This document shows positions 25,201-34,160 of a DNA stretch of 64,000 nucleotides, one piece after another. Within the stretch, counting starts at the first letter, position 1. Every line of letters begins with the position of its first letter. The position numbers were made by a program, and so were the translations under genes. Origin of the DNA: Nageia nagi (lineage: Eukaryota > Pinophyta); NCBI GenBank assembly GCA_050084985.1, contig JBITNC010000002.1, positions 34,596,001 to 34,660,000 on the forward strand. Reading direction: 5' to 3'. Under the pieces are notes generated by a model that saw only the letters and a list, made by a program, of their open reading frames with translations, ran no database searches and was not told the DNA's origin.

Positions 25201-25637
25201 AGGTCCATAAATATCTGCAGTGTCAAAAAATGTTATGCCTTTGTTGAAAGCATACTGAATTAAAGCTATACCTTCTTCCTCGGCAACGGCTGGACCATAG
25301 AACGCTGAAAGTCCCATACATCCCAAACCAAGCTGAGAAACCTGTTTAAATTGTAAAACAAATAATTTATACAAAAAACTAGTACAGGTAGTATGGAAGC
25401 ATATAAATCACTCTTCTAAAACATGATTCTCTTACAATAAAAATCCAAAAGAAGTTTGGATGGATTTGAAGTTCAAAATCTAAGACAATGCCATTATTAT
25501 TATTTTCATCATTCAATTTGAAATTGTGTTCAAAACTTGAATTGGATCTCAAATGAGAGAAGAAATAGATATGAATTGAATTGAGATGTAACCTGGAGTC
25601 CTTGCGTGCCTAGCGGAATGCGTGGAACAGACACCAT
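10101..25637 (-). CDS. Aldo-keto reductase, perakine reductase / PCNT115-like, five exons, 3' part missing
   Basis: The exons are 25593-25637, 25174-25341, 13986-14186, 12487-12659 and 10101-10200; joined they encode 229 residues without a stop. The protein is an NADPH-dependent aldo-keto reductase of the AKR13 type (perakine reductase and auxin-induced PCNT115-like proteins), a soluble (beta/alpha)8 barrel enzyme reducing aldehydes or ketones; the substrate cannot be told from sequence. All four catalytic residues are present: D55 and Y60 in [11 protein letters not shown]86 in QLATKFG, H127 in LYYQHRVD. Family hallmarks [30 protein letters not shown] and YSPLGRGFF follow in order. All introns have GT...AG ends. 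Introns are 251, 10987, 1326 and 2286 bp, and the fifth exceeds 10.1 kb. Family members are about 340 residues long; the last ~110 (including the C-terminal cofactor-binding part) are not visible, so the gene either continues beyond position 1 or is truncated. Intact frame and splice sites argue it is or was recently functional. Confidence 0.9.
11765..11845 (-). repeat. tRNA-like head (SINE-type) sequence
   Basis: On the minus strand TAGCTCAGCGG (11826-11836) fits a pol III A box and GGTTCAAGTCC (11785-11795) a B box, at about tRNA spacing. The intervening sequence cannot fold a proper 7-nt anticodon loop and there is no clear acceptor stem, so this is a tRNA-derived remnant, probably a SINE head, not a tRNA gene. 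It lies in intron 4 of the aldo-keto reductase. No poly-A tail or target duplication was identified. Confidence 0.4.
12487..12659 (-). CDS. Aldo-keto reductase exon 4
   Basis: 57 codons plus 2 nt, [19 protein letters not shown] through ESEIIPTC and the first two bases of Arg. It carries the conserved [12 protein letters not shown] and [13 protein letters not shown] segments that build the cofactor side of the barrel. The acceptor is tttgatacag|GTA. The donor is TGCAG|GTTTGG, weaker than the others but in the correct phase. Confidence 0.92.
13986..14186 (-). CDS. Aldo-keto reductase exon 3
   Basis: 67 codons, [17 protein letters not shown] through [12 protein letters not shown]. It contains the catalytic Lys (residue 86) and His (residue 127). 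The acceptor is ctcctcaacag|GCC and the donor ACT|GTAAGT. The span [23 protein letters not shown]-type helix region is intact, with no stop or frameshift. Confidence 0.93.
14310..16316. other. Intronic stretch, LTR-like signals only
   Basis: This is part of intron 2 with no gene recognised. A TATA-like CTATATATAACCC on the minus strand at about 15880-15892 and two diverged copies of a ~62-bp unit (starting near 16115 and 16177, each containing agcaaaa and ctcatcc) lie just downstream of the decayed ORF 16317-20059. They may belong to the 3' end of the same element, but the boundary could not be fixed. Confidence 0.4.
16317..20059 (-). pseudogene. Decayed ~1250-codon ORF, probable retroelement accessory or gag-like protein
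   Basis: From ATG at 20059 ([14 protein letters not shown]) one continuing protein-like frame can be followed to a stop at 16317, interrupted by stops and at least one shift. Blocks in order: a compact N-terminal region (19494-19754; [20 protein letters not shown]), a central region (19038-19331 and 18645-18950; aromatic-rich [20 protein letters not shown]), a basic Pro-rich stretch, a Ser/Glu-rich acidic stretch (18099-18350), another acidic stretch in 17092-17616, a 52-residue tandem duplication, and a Leu/Lys/Glu-rich probable coiled coil (16625-16984). I recognise no named domain; no CCHC knuckle, protease or RT motif is present. Stops such as CAA to TAA and CAG to TAG suggest decay by deamination. 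It lies in the host gene's intron 2, just downstream on the same strand of the repeat array at 20.1-24.1 kb, whose nearest TATA-like box is about 180 bp upstream of its ATG. It could be an extra ORF of a Ty3-gypsy element or the gag-like ORF of a second element. Confidence 0.5.
17075..17386 (-). repeat. 156-bp tandem duplication in the decayed ORF
   Basis: Copy 1 (17075-17230) and copy 2 (17231-17386) are nearly identical; I see about two base differences in the core (cctattt/cctgttt and agctgac/agctaac). The period of 156 bp equals 52 codons, so the frame is kept and the protein repeats [20 protein letters not shown] and what follows. Near identity inside an otherwise decayed ORF points to a fairly recent duplication. 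Confidence 0.9.
20235..20252 (-). promoter_or_regulatory. TATA-like box upstream of decayed ORF
   Basis: Minus-strand CTCTATAAAAGGGG, a strong plant TATA consensus, lies about 180 bp upstream of the ATG at 20059. Equivalent boxes in the array occur near 20945 (weaker), 21570 (ctataaaagaggg), 22640 (cttataaatagc) and 23450 (tataaaag), each close to a TGTGTCAC- or GGCGCATGCC-like block. Confidence 0.45.
20820..22177 (-). repeat. Left copy of the large repeat (probable LTR)
   Basis: Collinear with 22540-24145: both have tttatttctcct before a GGCGCACC motif, then aggggtgac with a TATA-like box, then an acatgtcac block, then successive ~55-bp motifs, and both finish with gggaggtgttgtg and a cacaaca palindrome. 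If an LTR, its minus-strand start is TGTTGTGCCTGC near 22175. Sequence left of 20820 down to 20100 carries more motifs and may be the rest of the same LTR. Confidence 0.5.
22540..24145 (-). repeat. Right copy of the large repeat (probable LTR)
   Basis: Second, longer copy of the unit at 20820-22177. Its minus-strand start would be TGTTGTGCATAC near 24144, about 70 bp downstream of the end of the gypsy integrase, the position expected for that element's 3' LTR. The 22180-22480 stretch between the two copies has no motif and no coding sequence. Confidence 0.5.
24215..24895 (-). mobile_element. Ty3-gypsy integrase fragment
   Basis: The minus strand encodes the second half of a gypsy integrase. 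[15 protein letters not shown] contains the catalytic Glu, then come [28 protein letters not shown], and a C-terminal region running through [14 protein letters not shown] to about 24215 across a stop. The first two catalytic Asp residues are absent, because the fragment is cut at about 24895. No RT is visible to its right. It lies in intron 2 of the aldo-keto reductase, with a probable 3' LTR immediately to its left. Confidence 0.85.
25174..25341 (-). CDS. Aldo-keto reductase exon 2
   Basis: 56 codons from [17 protein letters not shown] to NEVLVGK. It contains the catalytic Asp and Tyr (residues 55 and 60 of the joined protein, in DTADIYG). The acceptor is tttaaacag|GTT and the donor AAG|GTATGT, phase 0 on both sides. 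The intron after it is about 11 kb, enlarged by the retroelement material at 16.3-24.9 kb. Confidence 0.93.
25593..25637 (-). CDS. Aldo-keto reductase exon 1
   Basis: Fifteen codons, [15 protein letters not shown], matching the family N-terminus (typically ..VPRIKLG.QGLEVS). The ATG is at 25637 on the minus strand. The donor is CAG|GTTACA at 25592, phase 0. No other ATG in frame just upstream would fit the family length better. The preceding transcript region is GA-rich (CT-rich on the plus strand, 25638-25655). Confidence 0.85.
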
Positions 25638-25800
25638 CCTTTCTCTCTCTGTGTGTATTGACGAATTCTGTCTCACATATCCAACAGGGTTTAACAGCAT
25701 ATCATGCACAAGTCAATATAAAAAAAAGGCATGCATATTATACACGTAATGTCAAGGTTGGTACAACAAACATATGTCAATATCAAAAAAATAAAAAAAT
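25638..25800 (-). promoter_or_regulatory. Putative aldo-keto reductase promoter region
   Basis: Immediately upstream of the ATG the minus strand is GA-rich (agagagagaaagg), as in many plant 5' leaders. A TATA-like GTATAATA and an ACGTG core (G-box-like) lie about 95-115 bp upstream of the ATG (around 25733-25750). This is inference from motif position only. Confidence 0.3.
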
Positions 25801-25809
25801 CATTATATA

Positions 25810-28660
25810 AATTTAATAATGATCTTACTTTATAAGTGGTTATATAATATGTATGATCATGATTTTATATACTAATTATAAAAATAAAAGTTACAAAAAG
25901 ATGTTTTTTATTTATATTTTCATCAAGAAAATTATAATATTATTTTAAGAAAATTATAGTACAATTTTGTAAGATGCAAATTTTTATGTTGAAAATTTTT
26001 TAAATAGAAAATAATTACGTTTAGAAGGGTAATTAAAATTGTAATATCGATTATATTTAAAAACTAGCTTTGATATAATCCCTTATATATCAAAAAACGC
26101 TGAGAGATATCATTTCGAGGTGCCTATCTCATTTCGAGGTGCCTATCTCTTAAAAAATTTATGTATTTTTTCATCCTCTTAAATATTTTTGAAATTTTTT
26201 AGTTATATTTTTTATTATACCTATAATATTTTTTTCTTATACCATAAAATTATAATATTATGACAGAAGCATACACAACAGTTTTCGACAAGAGGTTTAC
26301 CGAGCTCAGCAAAAAACTATGGTGTTAATGTGGATTCACTACATGTAATGACAACCATATCAATCTACTTATTCAAATATCAAAGTAGAAGTGCATTGGC
26401 ACTGCGTGGTGGAGATGCATGGCAAATTGAAAACCATGAAATGTGATGGAAACAATATAAACTAAATTAATTTGGTATAATGGGGATTTTATGATCTTGT
26501 GTTGATTTTATTGAATAACTTTCTAATGAAAAGAAGGCATCAACAACGAATATGTTAGACCAAGACATGTAAAACTTTGTGAATTCAGAGCATTTTTTGA
26601 TAAAGTTTTATGCGAACAGCAAGATAAGAAGCGCAAAAGAATTCAGAGTATAAATTGTATGTAAAATAAGAAATAAGAAATATTACAGTAAAAATATATT
26701 TACAATAGCAGAGAATTAACTTACAATAAAATTAAAGTTCTCTTCTATTTTTACAATCTTTTGTTCCAACTTTACTTGTTCGAATTCACTGCATCTCTCG
26801 ATTGATTTGGGAATGAATTTTTATGATGTTTGATATTCTTCCTTCCATTTATATAATAATTTTTGAAAAGATGTGTCTTTTAATATTTCAGTCGGCTATA
26901 TAATTTTAATTATTAAAAAATTATTTTCCAACCAATTGTTTAACAGATGGACTCACATGCGACATTTTGCTCACCCACTCCACCCCCATGCTGCAGCTGT
27001 AGAAATGCCTCTTGGCGTAATAATAATTTGAAAAAAAAATTGACAAATAAAAAATAAACTCAAAAATAATATCTTTTCACGTTTTTTGATATATAAAAAA
27101 TTATATAAAATATATAATAGTGTTACCATATTGTATTATAATTTAGATTTAAAATAATAATAACAAAAAACAAAACAGTAAATTGTACTTTTTGAGATGT
27201 GATGTTTATGAATTTTCATAAATTGTACTATAAAAATATATGATATTAGATAAATCATTGATTTAGATAAAATATAATAGATAATAATAAGGATGATTGA
27301 TAGTGGATAATAATGGATTGATGTTTTAAGGAGGAGATAAGATTTTCTCGAATCACAATTAATGTAAGATGTTTTAATTATGGAAGGGATACAATTCTTT
27401 AAATCATGTCTTTAATGTATTTTAATGTTCATTTATTTGATTCAAAAGGTTGATTAACCAAAGGTATGTAACCTTATAGTGCTTTAATCGAGTTTGATGT
27501 GTGGACTTATAGTGATACTGCCTCGATGACACAAGCGATTGAGTGACTATATAATAATGGTGTGGAGCATGTTAAATAAAAAATTATAATGTTTGATATG
27601 AAAAGAAAAGTTCTATTTTTGCCTCAACAAAGGAGGGTTAACAATAGACTCAAGCGATATTTTTATACAAACATGATTCTAAAATTAAGTATTTGGATGT
27701 TGGATATATTGAAGATAACAAGTTTAATGGGTAATATCTTCCCTCTCAATTAATGAATTGATGTTTGAAGAAAAGAAAAATAATAATGAAGAACTTGATG
27801 AATTGAGGGAGGAGATATATGATTATCTCAAATCATGATTAATGTAGGATGCCTCAAGATGGAAAAGTTGCAATTTCCTCAAGATGTATAGAAATATCTT
27901 CTTCAAAAGAAAGAACTTATATGATCATGGTAACTTACTACATTCATTGAGGATGTGCATGAACCATTTATTACTTCTTTCTTTTGAGTTGTGATATTTA
28001 TGTCCATTTGTTTAGTTAAAGTTTTTGCTCCTTTTGGGGTGTGCTCAGTCATCTACTTTTTATTATAAGTTATATAGTTATTTTAATATAATAAATTTTC
28101 ATTAGAAAACTATTTTCCATAGTTTAAAATTTTAAAATAAAAATGAAACCCTTTTTATGTTAAGTAAATAACTAACTAGTATTTAGGTATTTAGATTATT
28201 AAAATGAGTAAATCTACATTTTTAAGTATTTATATTTTATCCCTTTATGTAGACATCAAAATATGCTTGTCAAATATGCATCATTAGTAAATAACTAGCT
28301 TTCATATGACCTCTTATATATCAAAAAACATCGAGAGATATCATTCCCGAGCCTATCTTTTATTCAAATTATTTGTAATCTCATATTGGAATTATCTAAT
28401 ATGAGAATTATTTTTATGCGAATAATTATTTCTATTTTGTGTGAGTAATTGAATTTATTTTTTTGTAAACTATGTGATATATTTATACAATTATGTAGAT
28501 ATATTTTTTATTAGCCAACTATTTATTTCAAATTATTTTTTTAGAATATACAGTACTACATTTTAGATATTTTGTGTCATACCATGCATCATAAAATTGC
28601 ATTTTGACATCGTGATGCAAGATGCATCACTATTTCATATGTCTAAGTCAATCTAGATAA
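25810..28660. other. Very AT-rich intergenic stretch
   Basis: No gene is recognised. Within it are a 19-bp direct duplication (atttcgaggtgcctatctc twice, about 26112-26150), and a diverged pair of ~100-bp blocks near 27300-27400 and 27760-27880 (ggaggagata...tctcaaatca...attaatgta). AT-rich palindromic stretches such as the one near 27090-27130 could form hairpins but lack clear transposon ends. Confidence 0.5.
26062..26160 (+). repeat. Dispersed repeat, copy 1 (copy 2 at 28285-28380)
   Basis: Both copies contain aactagctt..., then cttatatatcaaaaaac, then gagagatatcatt and a cctatctt/c end. A second shared block follows each: an acatgcgacatttgct-like block near 26955 and acatgcgacatttggct near 29649. 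Two diverged copies of one unknown repeat about 2.2-2.7 kb apart are likely. Confidence 0.55.
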
Positions 28661-28670
28661 AACAATTTTT

Positions 28671-29544
28671 TTGATGCATTGGTTGATGCATTTTAGTGCG
28701 TCAAGTGATATGTGGAATAGAAAAAAAAAGGCACGAATCATGCACACAGATCATGGCATGATCTGCTATTGATCGTTGATGCATTCCCTTGATCGACAAT
28801 GGAGTTTTAATGGTGGGTACGATACCATTGATGAGTAAATGAAGGAGGTTATCCTTTATAAGGGCATTTTTAGGGATACAAGTTTGCATTTTTAGTGATA
28901 TAGGTCTGTAGGAGATGAAGACAAGTTGGAGAATGTATATAGTAGTGTGTATATGCATTTTTTGGTAAGAAAAATATGTATTACATGCTTCAACCATCCA
29001 CAAAGTTTGGTAGAGGAGGCCCTCAAAGTTTGGTGGATGCCCATGAAGTTTTTGACTATATGCTCATGGAATATGATAATTTCAGGTTACGAAAGATACA
29101 ACTTTTCTAAACAAAAATTGAAATTGTTTCACCAAATGCAATAAACATCAGCAGTAGTCCAACCAAATGAATTCACCTTTCCCAGAATCCTCAAAGCATG
29201 CACCAAACTGAGAGATTTGCAAAAGGATTTATACATACATTAAAAACTCTTTAAAATAAAAAAAATTATTGAATGTTATGGTTGTGAGTACCCTATTAGA
29301 CATATATGCAAAATATGAAAGCGCAAAGAAGATAAATGAATTGTTTGACAAGATGCAAACCCTCATTCCTATAATTTTGATGTATACCTATAATTATGAT
29401 GTTATACATGATGCTTTATACATCATGTATAGCATCAATTATTTGATGCTCATAACTCTATATATGATGCAAGGAATGATGTTATACTTAATGCTACAAA
29501 TGACACTTTATTTGACGGTACTCTTAGCATCAATTGATGCATCA
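28671..29544. repeat. Short inverted repeats flanking the PPR fragment
   Basis: ttgatgcattggttgatgca at 28671-28690 is nearly the reverse complement of agcatcaattgatgcatca at 29526-29544. The flanks on both sides are rich in gatgc/gcatc words (28570-28700 and 29390-29545). This could be the ends of a small transposon that captured the PPR fragment, or independent AT-rich decay. No target duplication was identified. Confidence 0.35.
28985..29370 (+). pseudogene. Pentatricopeptide repeat (PLS-type) pseudogene fragment
   Basis: The plus strand encodes recognisable plant organellar RNA-binding PPR repeats broken by frameshifts and stops. SLVDAHEVFDYM (frame 1, about 29010-29050) passes by a shift into WNMIISGYERYNFSKQKLKLFHQMQ (to 29144), then a stop, then VQPNEFTFPRILKACTKLRDLQK (about 29160-29230), then VMVVSTLLDIYAKYESAKKINELFDKM (about 29277-29360). 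These match the order of about two to three PLS repeats (..SLVDARKVFD.M, WN.MI.GY, P(N/D)..TF..VL.AC, ..LVDMYAK...A..VFD.M). No start, transit peptide or E/DYW domain is present. It is a dead fragment. Confidence 0.8.
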
Positions 29545-29559
29545 TGATTTATACAATTT

Positions 29560-31578
29560 TTTTTTTAATAATAATATGGATTGACACATGGTATGATGTA
29601 AAATCAGTAAAATGTAGTAGTGCTATCCAACATATTATTGATGAACACACATGCGACATTTGGCTCTCCAACCCCCACCCTAATGTTGTAGCTTTAGTTA
29701 CACCTCTCAATGTAATTATAAATATTACACCAATGAACACACATGTATCCCACATCAAATTATACCTTGTATTGAAATATTTTTATATTTTCATAATATT
29801 TTCTCAAACATTTTCATAATTATGTTAGTAAAATTGTATGTCCTTGACATAGAAATGGTAAAATGATGTAATCTTATTTGGACTTCATTTTTTCATGGTG
29901 ACCTTCATGTCATCTCTACTTTGTAACATGTTTATCACAATAATTTAAATACTACAAATACTTACAATTTTATTAGTACCATGTTAGTGTTAAAATCATA
30001 ATCAATATAATATAGTATGAAATATTAAAATTTGAAGTAGTGCTCACACTATAATCCTTTAGAATAATCCTCCCACATACTTCTTCCTCGAAATATCTCA
30101 AAACTATGCATAGAATTTTCTCCAAAATTCTATCATAAACCTAGCATAACATCTCTAATCAAAATCTATTACAAGATCTTACACAAATTCTAACACAAAA
30201 ATCTATTACAAATCTTTCTAAAATTCTTACTACTTATTAATTAGTATAATGTAACCTTAAGGTTTGGTTTGGTGTAGTTCTCCATTGCTTGCAATAGTAG
30301 GGTTCTTAAAAGAGCATAAGGTGGTGGGATAGTGCACTCATGGGGTTTTCTGCTCAATCTCCAAGTTATAGATTGGTTACTATCTATGAAAGAGGTTAAA
30401 AGCAACTGGAAAGAGATAAAAAGGTTGAGTAACTAAAAAGAAAATGAAATCTAATCTACAGAAAGCAAACTAAAACTAGTTAGCCTAGGAATTACCATGC
30501 ATGCAATAATCCATTGCCAAGATTAAGAATAGAACAACTATCTCACTCTTGGGACCTTGCAATTGTAATACACATCCATAATTTAGAACTAAACTTCATA
30601 CATAACAATCACAAAGTAAGATAACAACCACAAAATGTAGAGGAGAAAATATCATAGTATCACATTATCATATATGAAAATAGAGCTTACATTGGGCAAC
30701 TTTGCAAAAATGTCCAACTTCATGAAATTCTAACAGTCCACTATTTATACTACTCAATTTACAGAAAGGCTGGTTGTCCACCATTAATAACTATCACTAA
30801 CTCTTGTACTAAGAAAAATGCAAACTTAAATATATAAAATGTGTAAAAAGTAATTTACAACTGTAGCTAATTATATAGTATGGTCTTGATTTAGCGACAA
30901 GGCTTGGGGATCTACAACTTTCAATCTTCGTACCAATCTAGCCATAATCCATCACTTTTATCTTTGACCATGGTGAATCTATGATTGATCTTGCATTTGT
31001 GAGGTATGATTTACCATTCTAATAGGTACAATCAATATGTCTCTGCAGTCGAAGGCCACCGAACTCTCTGCAACCATTACATATCTCTATTCTATAGCTT
31101 CGAGTTGTAACCATTGTAAGGGTGAATATAGATATATCATTCAATCCTGAAGGTAAACTACTACTACCACATGGAAATGAGTCATAGTTGACATGTTGGC
31201 AAAGTACTGGGGGTCACACACTTTTGACTAAGTGGACCTGGGTATTTCCTTCTTATAATCTTCATTCATGCTTAGCGTGTCTTATTTTACCTTGGTGGGT
31301 TTTATTGGATATCTAAGAAATCTTAGCACCCATTGATTTTGCTCAAAATATGTTATATCATCACCTAAAATCAATGGGGTCTAGTGAATGTGCTTATTGC
31401 AATATCTCTCGCCATTGAGATCTTCTAGATTACATAATAATGAAAGGAGTTAAATCTCATTGATTTTCATCAAGAAATATGACATTACCTTTGGATTTTC
31501 ATGGGCCCTATTTCACTTGACTCTAATGACAACACCTGGTATATAACTTAACCAGTACTAACAATTATGTACAACATG
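29560..31578. other. Intergenic stretch without recognised gene
   Basis: No protein family is recognised on either strand. A 13-bp inverted repeat (acccattgatttt / aaaatcaatgggg, about 31330-31376) is present. The stretch ends at the LTR starting at 31579. Confidence 0.5.
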
Positions 31579-32059
31579 TGAGAGTTGAACTATAAACTAA
31601 ACAACTCTAAACTCCCAAGATCACATGTAAGCTCACAAATCACATTTAAATTACTCACAAAGATAACTCAAGATGTAAGTGGTTCCTTTCACTATGAGTA
31701 CATCCACTAACTAATCTCACTTCATTCACAATATGAACTCTAAGAAATCTAATAATCTCATCTCCTAAACACTATCTTATAGCATAACTTTACTCCACAA
31801 ATTGGTGTGTGATAATAAGGGGGGAGTCTTCTATTTATAGGCCAAACTCCCTCTTTGGATCAACCTTTTACCCAATGTACAAAGGTATGACATGCACTCC
31901 CTTTTACCCAAGGGCATGCTCATGACATGGAGTGCAGGACAAGTTATATTATCATATTCACTTAATTACTTAAGGTATCAAATGATACCCTTAAGTATTA
32001 GTGAATTTATATAGAAGATTATTACAAAATTTTACAATAATGCATTATACATTCCAACA
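31579..32059 (-). repeat. 3' LTR of decayed copia B1
   Basis: 481 bp with TG...CA ends (minus strand TGTTGGAATG ... CA). It follows the polypurine tract AAGGGGGAG (minus strand of 32060-32068). It is closely related to the LTRs at 48553, 52664 and 58943 and has the same minus-strand TATA-like CTATAAATAG (about 31829-31838). Note ttaagggtatcatttgatacc, an imperfect palindrome kept in all copies. Confidence 0.85.
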
Positions 32060-34160
32060 CTCCCCCTTAATACAATATTGAGATAGAGTGAATAAGAGAG
32101 AAGGAAGAGAAAAAGTAAGAGAGTTTTCCTCCAAACAGATACAATAGAGATGAGAACTTTTTACATATTTGTGAAGTAAGAAAGATCTAATCTGAGACTC
32201 ATTACTTTGCCAAATACAATCATCAACCATAATCAATTTCAATGTACATGAAGTAGTTATCCAACTGAAAGTCATGAATGAAAGCTTCTACAATAGATTT
32301 AACAAAATCATTAGGTCATTAAGACTCAATAAAATCAGTGTAAATACAACATATTAAACACATTGTCAAAATCTCTAAGAAACAATTCACTAAAATCATA
32401 CAATCCAAGCAAAAACTGATTCCCCTCTATGATACAAACAACTATGTTATTATCATTAAAAATAAGCTATGACTACCCTCTTCACAATATTAACTAATAG
32501 TCCAATACACAACCAATTGATAACTAAATCTAATCCAAATCTTTTTACATTTAAAATTTGCTCATAAGTTCTTCATTGAAGCAAACTCCAAAGTTATTTC
32601 CATTAAACCAAAATCTTAGGAGGTGTAAATTAATTCATCACAAACTATCAAATATCAAACTTCACTCCCTTGGGTAACGTCACAAGGTTCCTAACATAGT
32701 TTAGAGGGACTTGGTGATAAATCACTTAAGGTGATGAATACTCCTGTAGTGATTAATGAAATTTTCTAGGATCTAAATTTTTATTTTCAAAAAATTTTAT
32801 CTCTTAATGGCAAAATTTGTAAGAGTCGTTGATAATATTTGAAGAAATAAAGAGAGCACTTTACTCATACCTAAGATCAAAGTGAGTAGAAACTTTTTTA
32901 ATAGATATGGAGTATTTAACTTTTTGTATAGAAAAGAGACATCATAATTACATTTGATCAAAAATACACCAAACAATGCTTAATACAACTAAAGTTGATT
33001 TTATCACTTATCTATAATCACAATTAATTAGAGGACAATGAGACATTTGATCTCGCATGAGCTTTAGTTTTACAAGTATAACCTCATTTCTTAAAAACAT
33101 GAGTGTCAACAATAATTTTGCAAATCAGTTCAATTTCTCAAATAATATTACAAAAAGAAATTAAAAAGACTACAATTAATTACTGTAACTGTAGCATAAG
33201 CATACTGAGATTGCAAAATATAGAAATAGTGTTCATAGAGAACTGGGTATCATAAAATAAGCATTAACATTACAAACTTCTGTAGTATTTGAGAGCAAAC
33301 TTAGATTAATAGAATGTACAACTTGTATTGTACACTGCATTCCAAGATATAGGAAGAGATAGATCAATCATTTCAAAATGCTTGTTAAACGATGATTTCT
33401 CATGTCCTAGACAAAATCTCACACGATAATAGAGAATCAAACATTTTTATACAATAATTTGTTGAAAAGCACTAAAAACCAATGTTAAAATACAAAATGT
33501 TCTTGTACCAAGTTTAGGACTTTGAGTTATATAATTCTTTACTTGCACATAAAGACTTTTCTTCTACCCAAGCAACCTTACTGGTTGTTCAAAGATTATC
33601 ACATCTAATCACCATTGAAAATCACTCTTGATCAAGTGCAAAACTTACCGTGAGTATAGAATAACAATAATACAAGGCCATTTGAGAGGCAAGTTTCTTC
33701 AAACAATAACGTTTTTAGTAAACTGTTACTACCCTTGCACTTACCAATAAATCCTAAGAATTGAATTGACCTTTAAGAACATTGTGACAATCAGTAGTTT
33801 CTCATTAGATAGGACAACTCCAAGTTTATTTTATTAAGCACCTTCTCCCATGGTTATAAATATGCTTGAATTTCTTAATGGTTTGGTGCCTGTATTGTCA
33901 GATTTAGCAAAGAGATTTTGTACAAGGTATCTTCTGTTAACTATGAGTGGATTTTTGAGTGTATTACTCCCAAATTTTATTAGCTAAATGTACTTAAGCC
34001 AATATAACATCTCATTAGAGTGACATCACTAAGGTCATTATACTTACATCTTTGAAATAACACAGTTTGCTAGTGGAAGTCAGAGTGTAGCTCTAGCTAA
34101 CTGCTAAACCACATAGAGAGGTTGATTTTTATCTAATCATCTCTTATCTCAAAATAATGT
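32060..34160 (-). mobile_element. Copia B1, heavily decayed 3' half
   Basis: No long ORF survives, but the sequence is collinear with element C. 32210-32700 matches C's 3' untranslated part (41146-41650). 32700-33000 matches its RNase H region. 33190-33850 matches RT. 33850-34160 matches the integrase C-terminal / pre-RT region near 43230-43540 (both end tcttatctcaaaa...taatgtag). Many indels and substitutions mark it as the oldest copy of this family here. At about 34160 it abuts the RNase H of B2, without a visible LTR between them. Confidence 0.7.
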
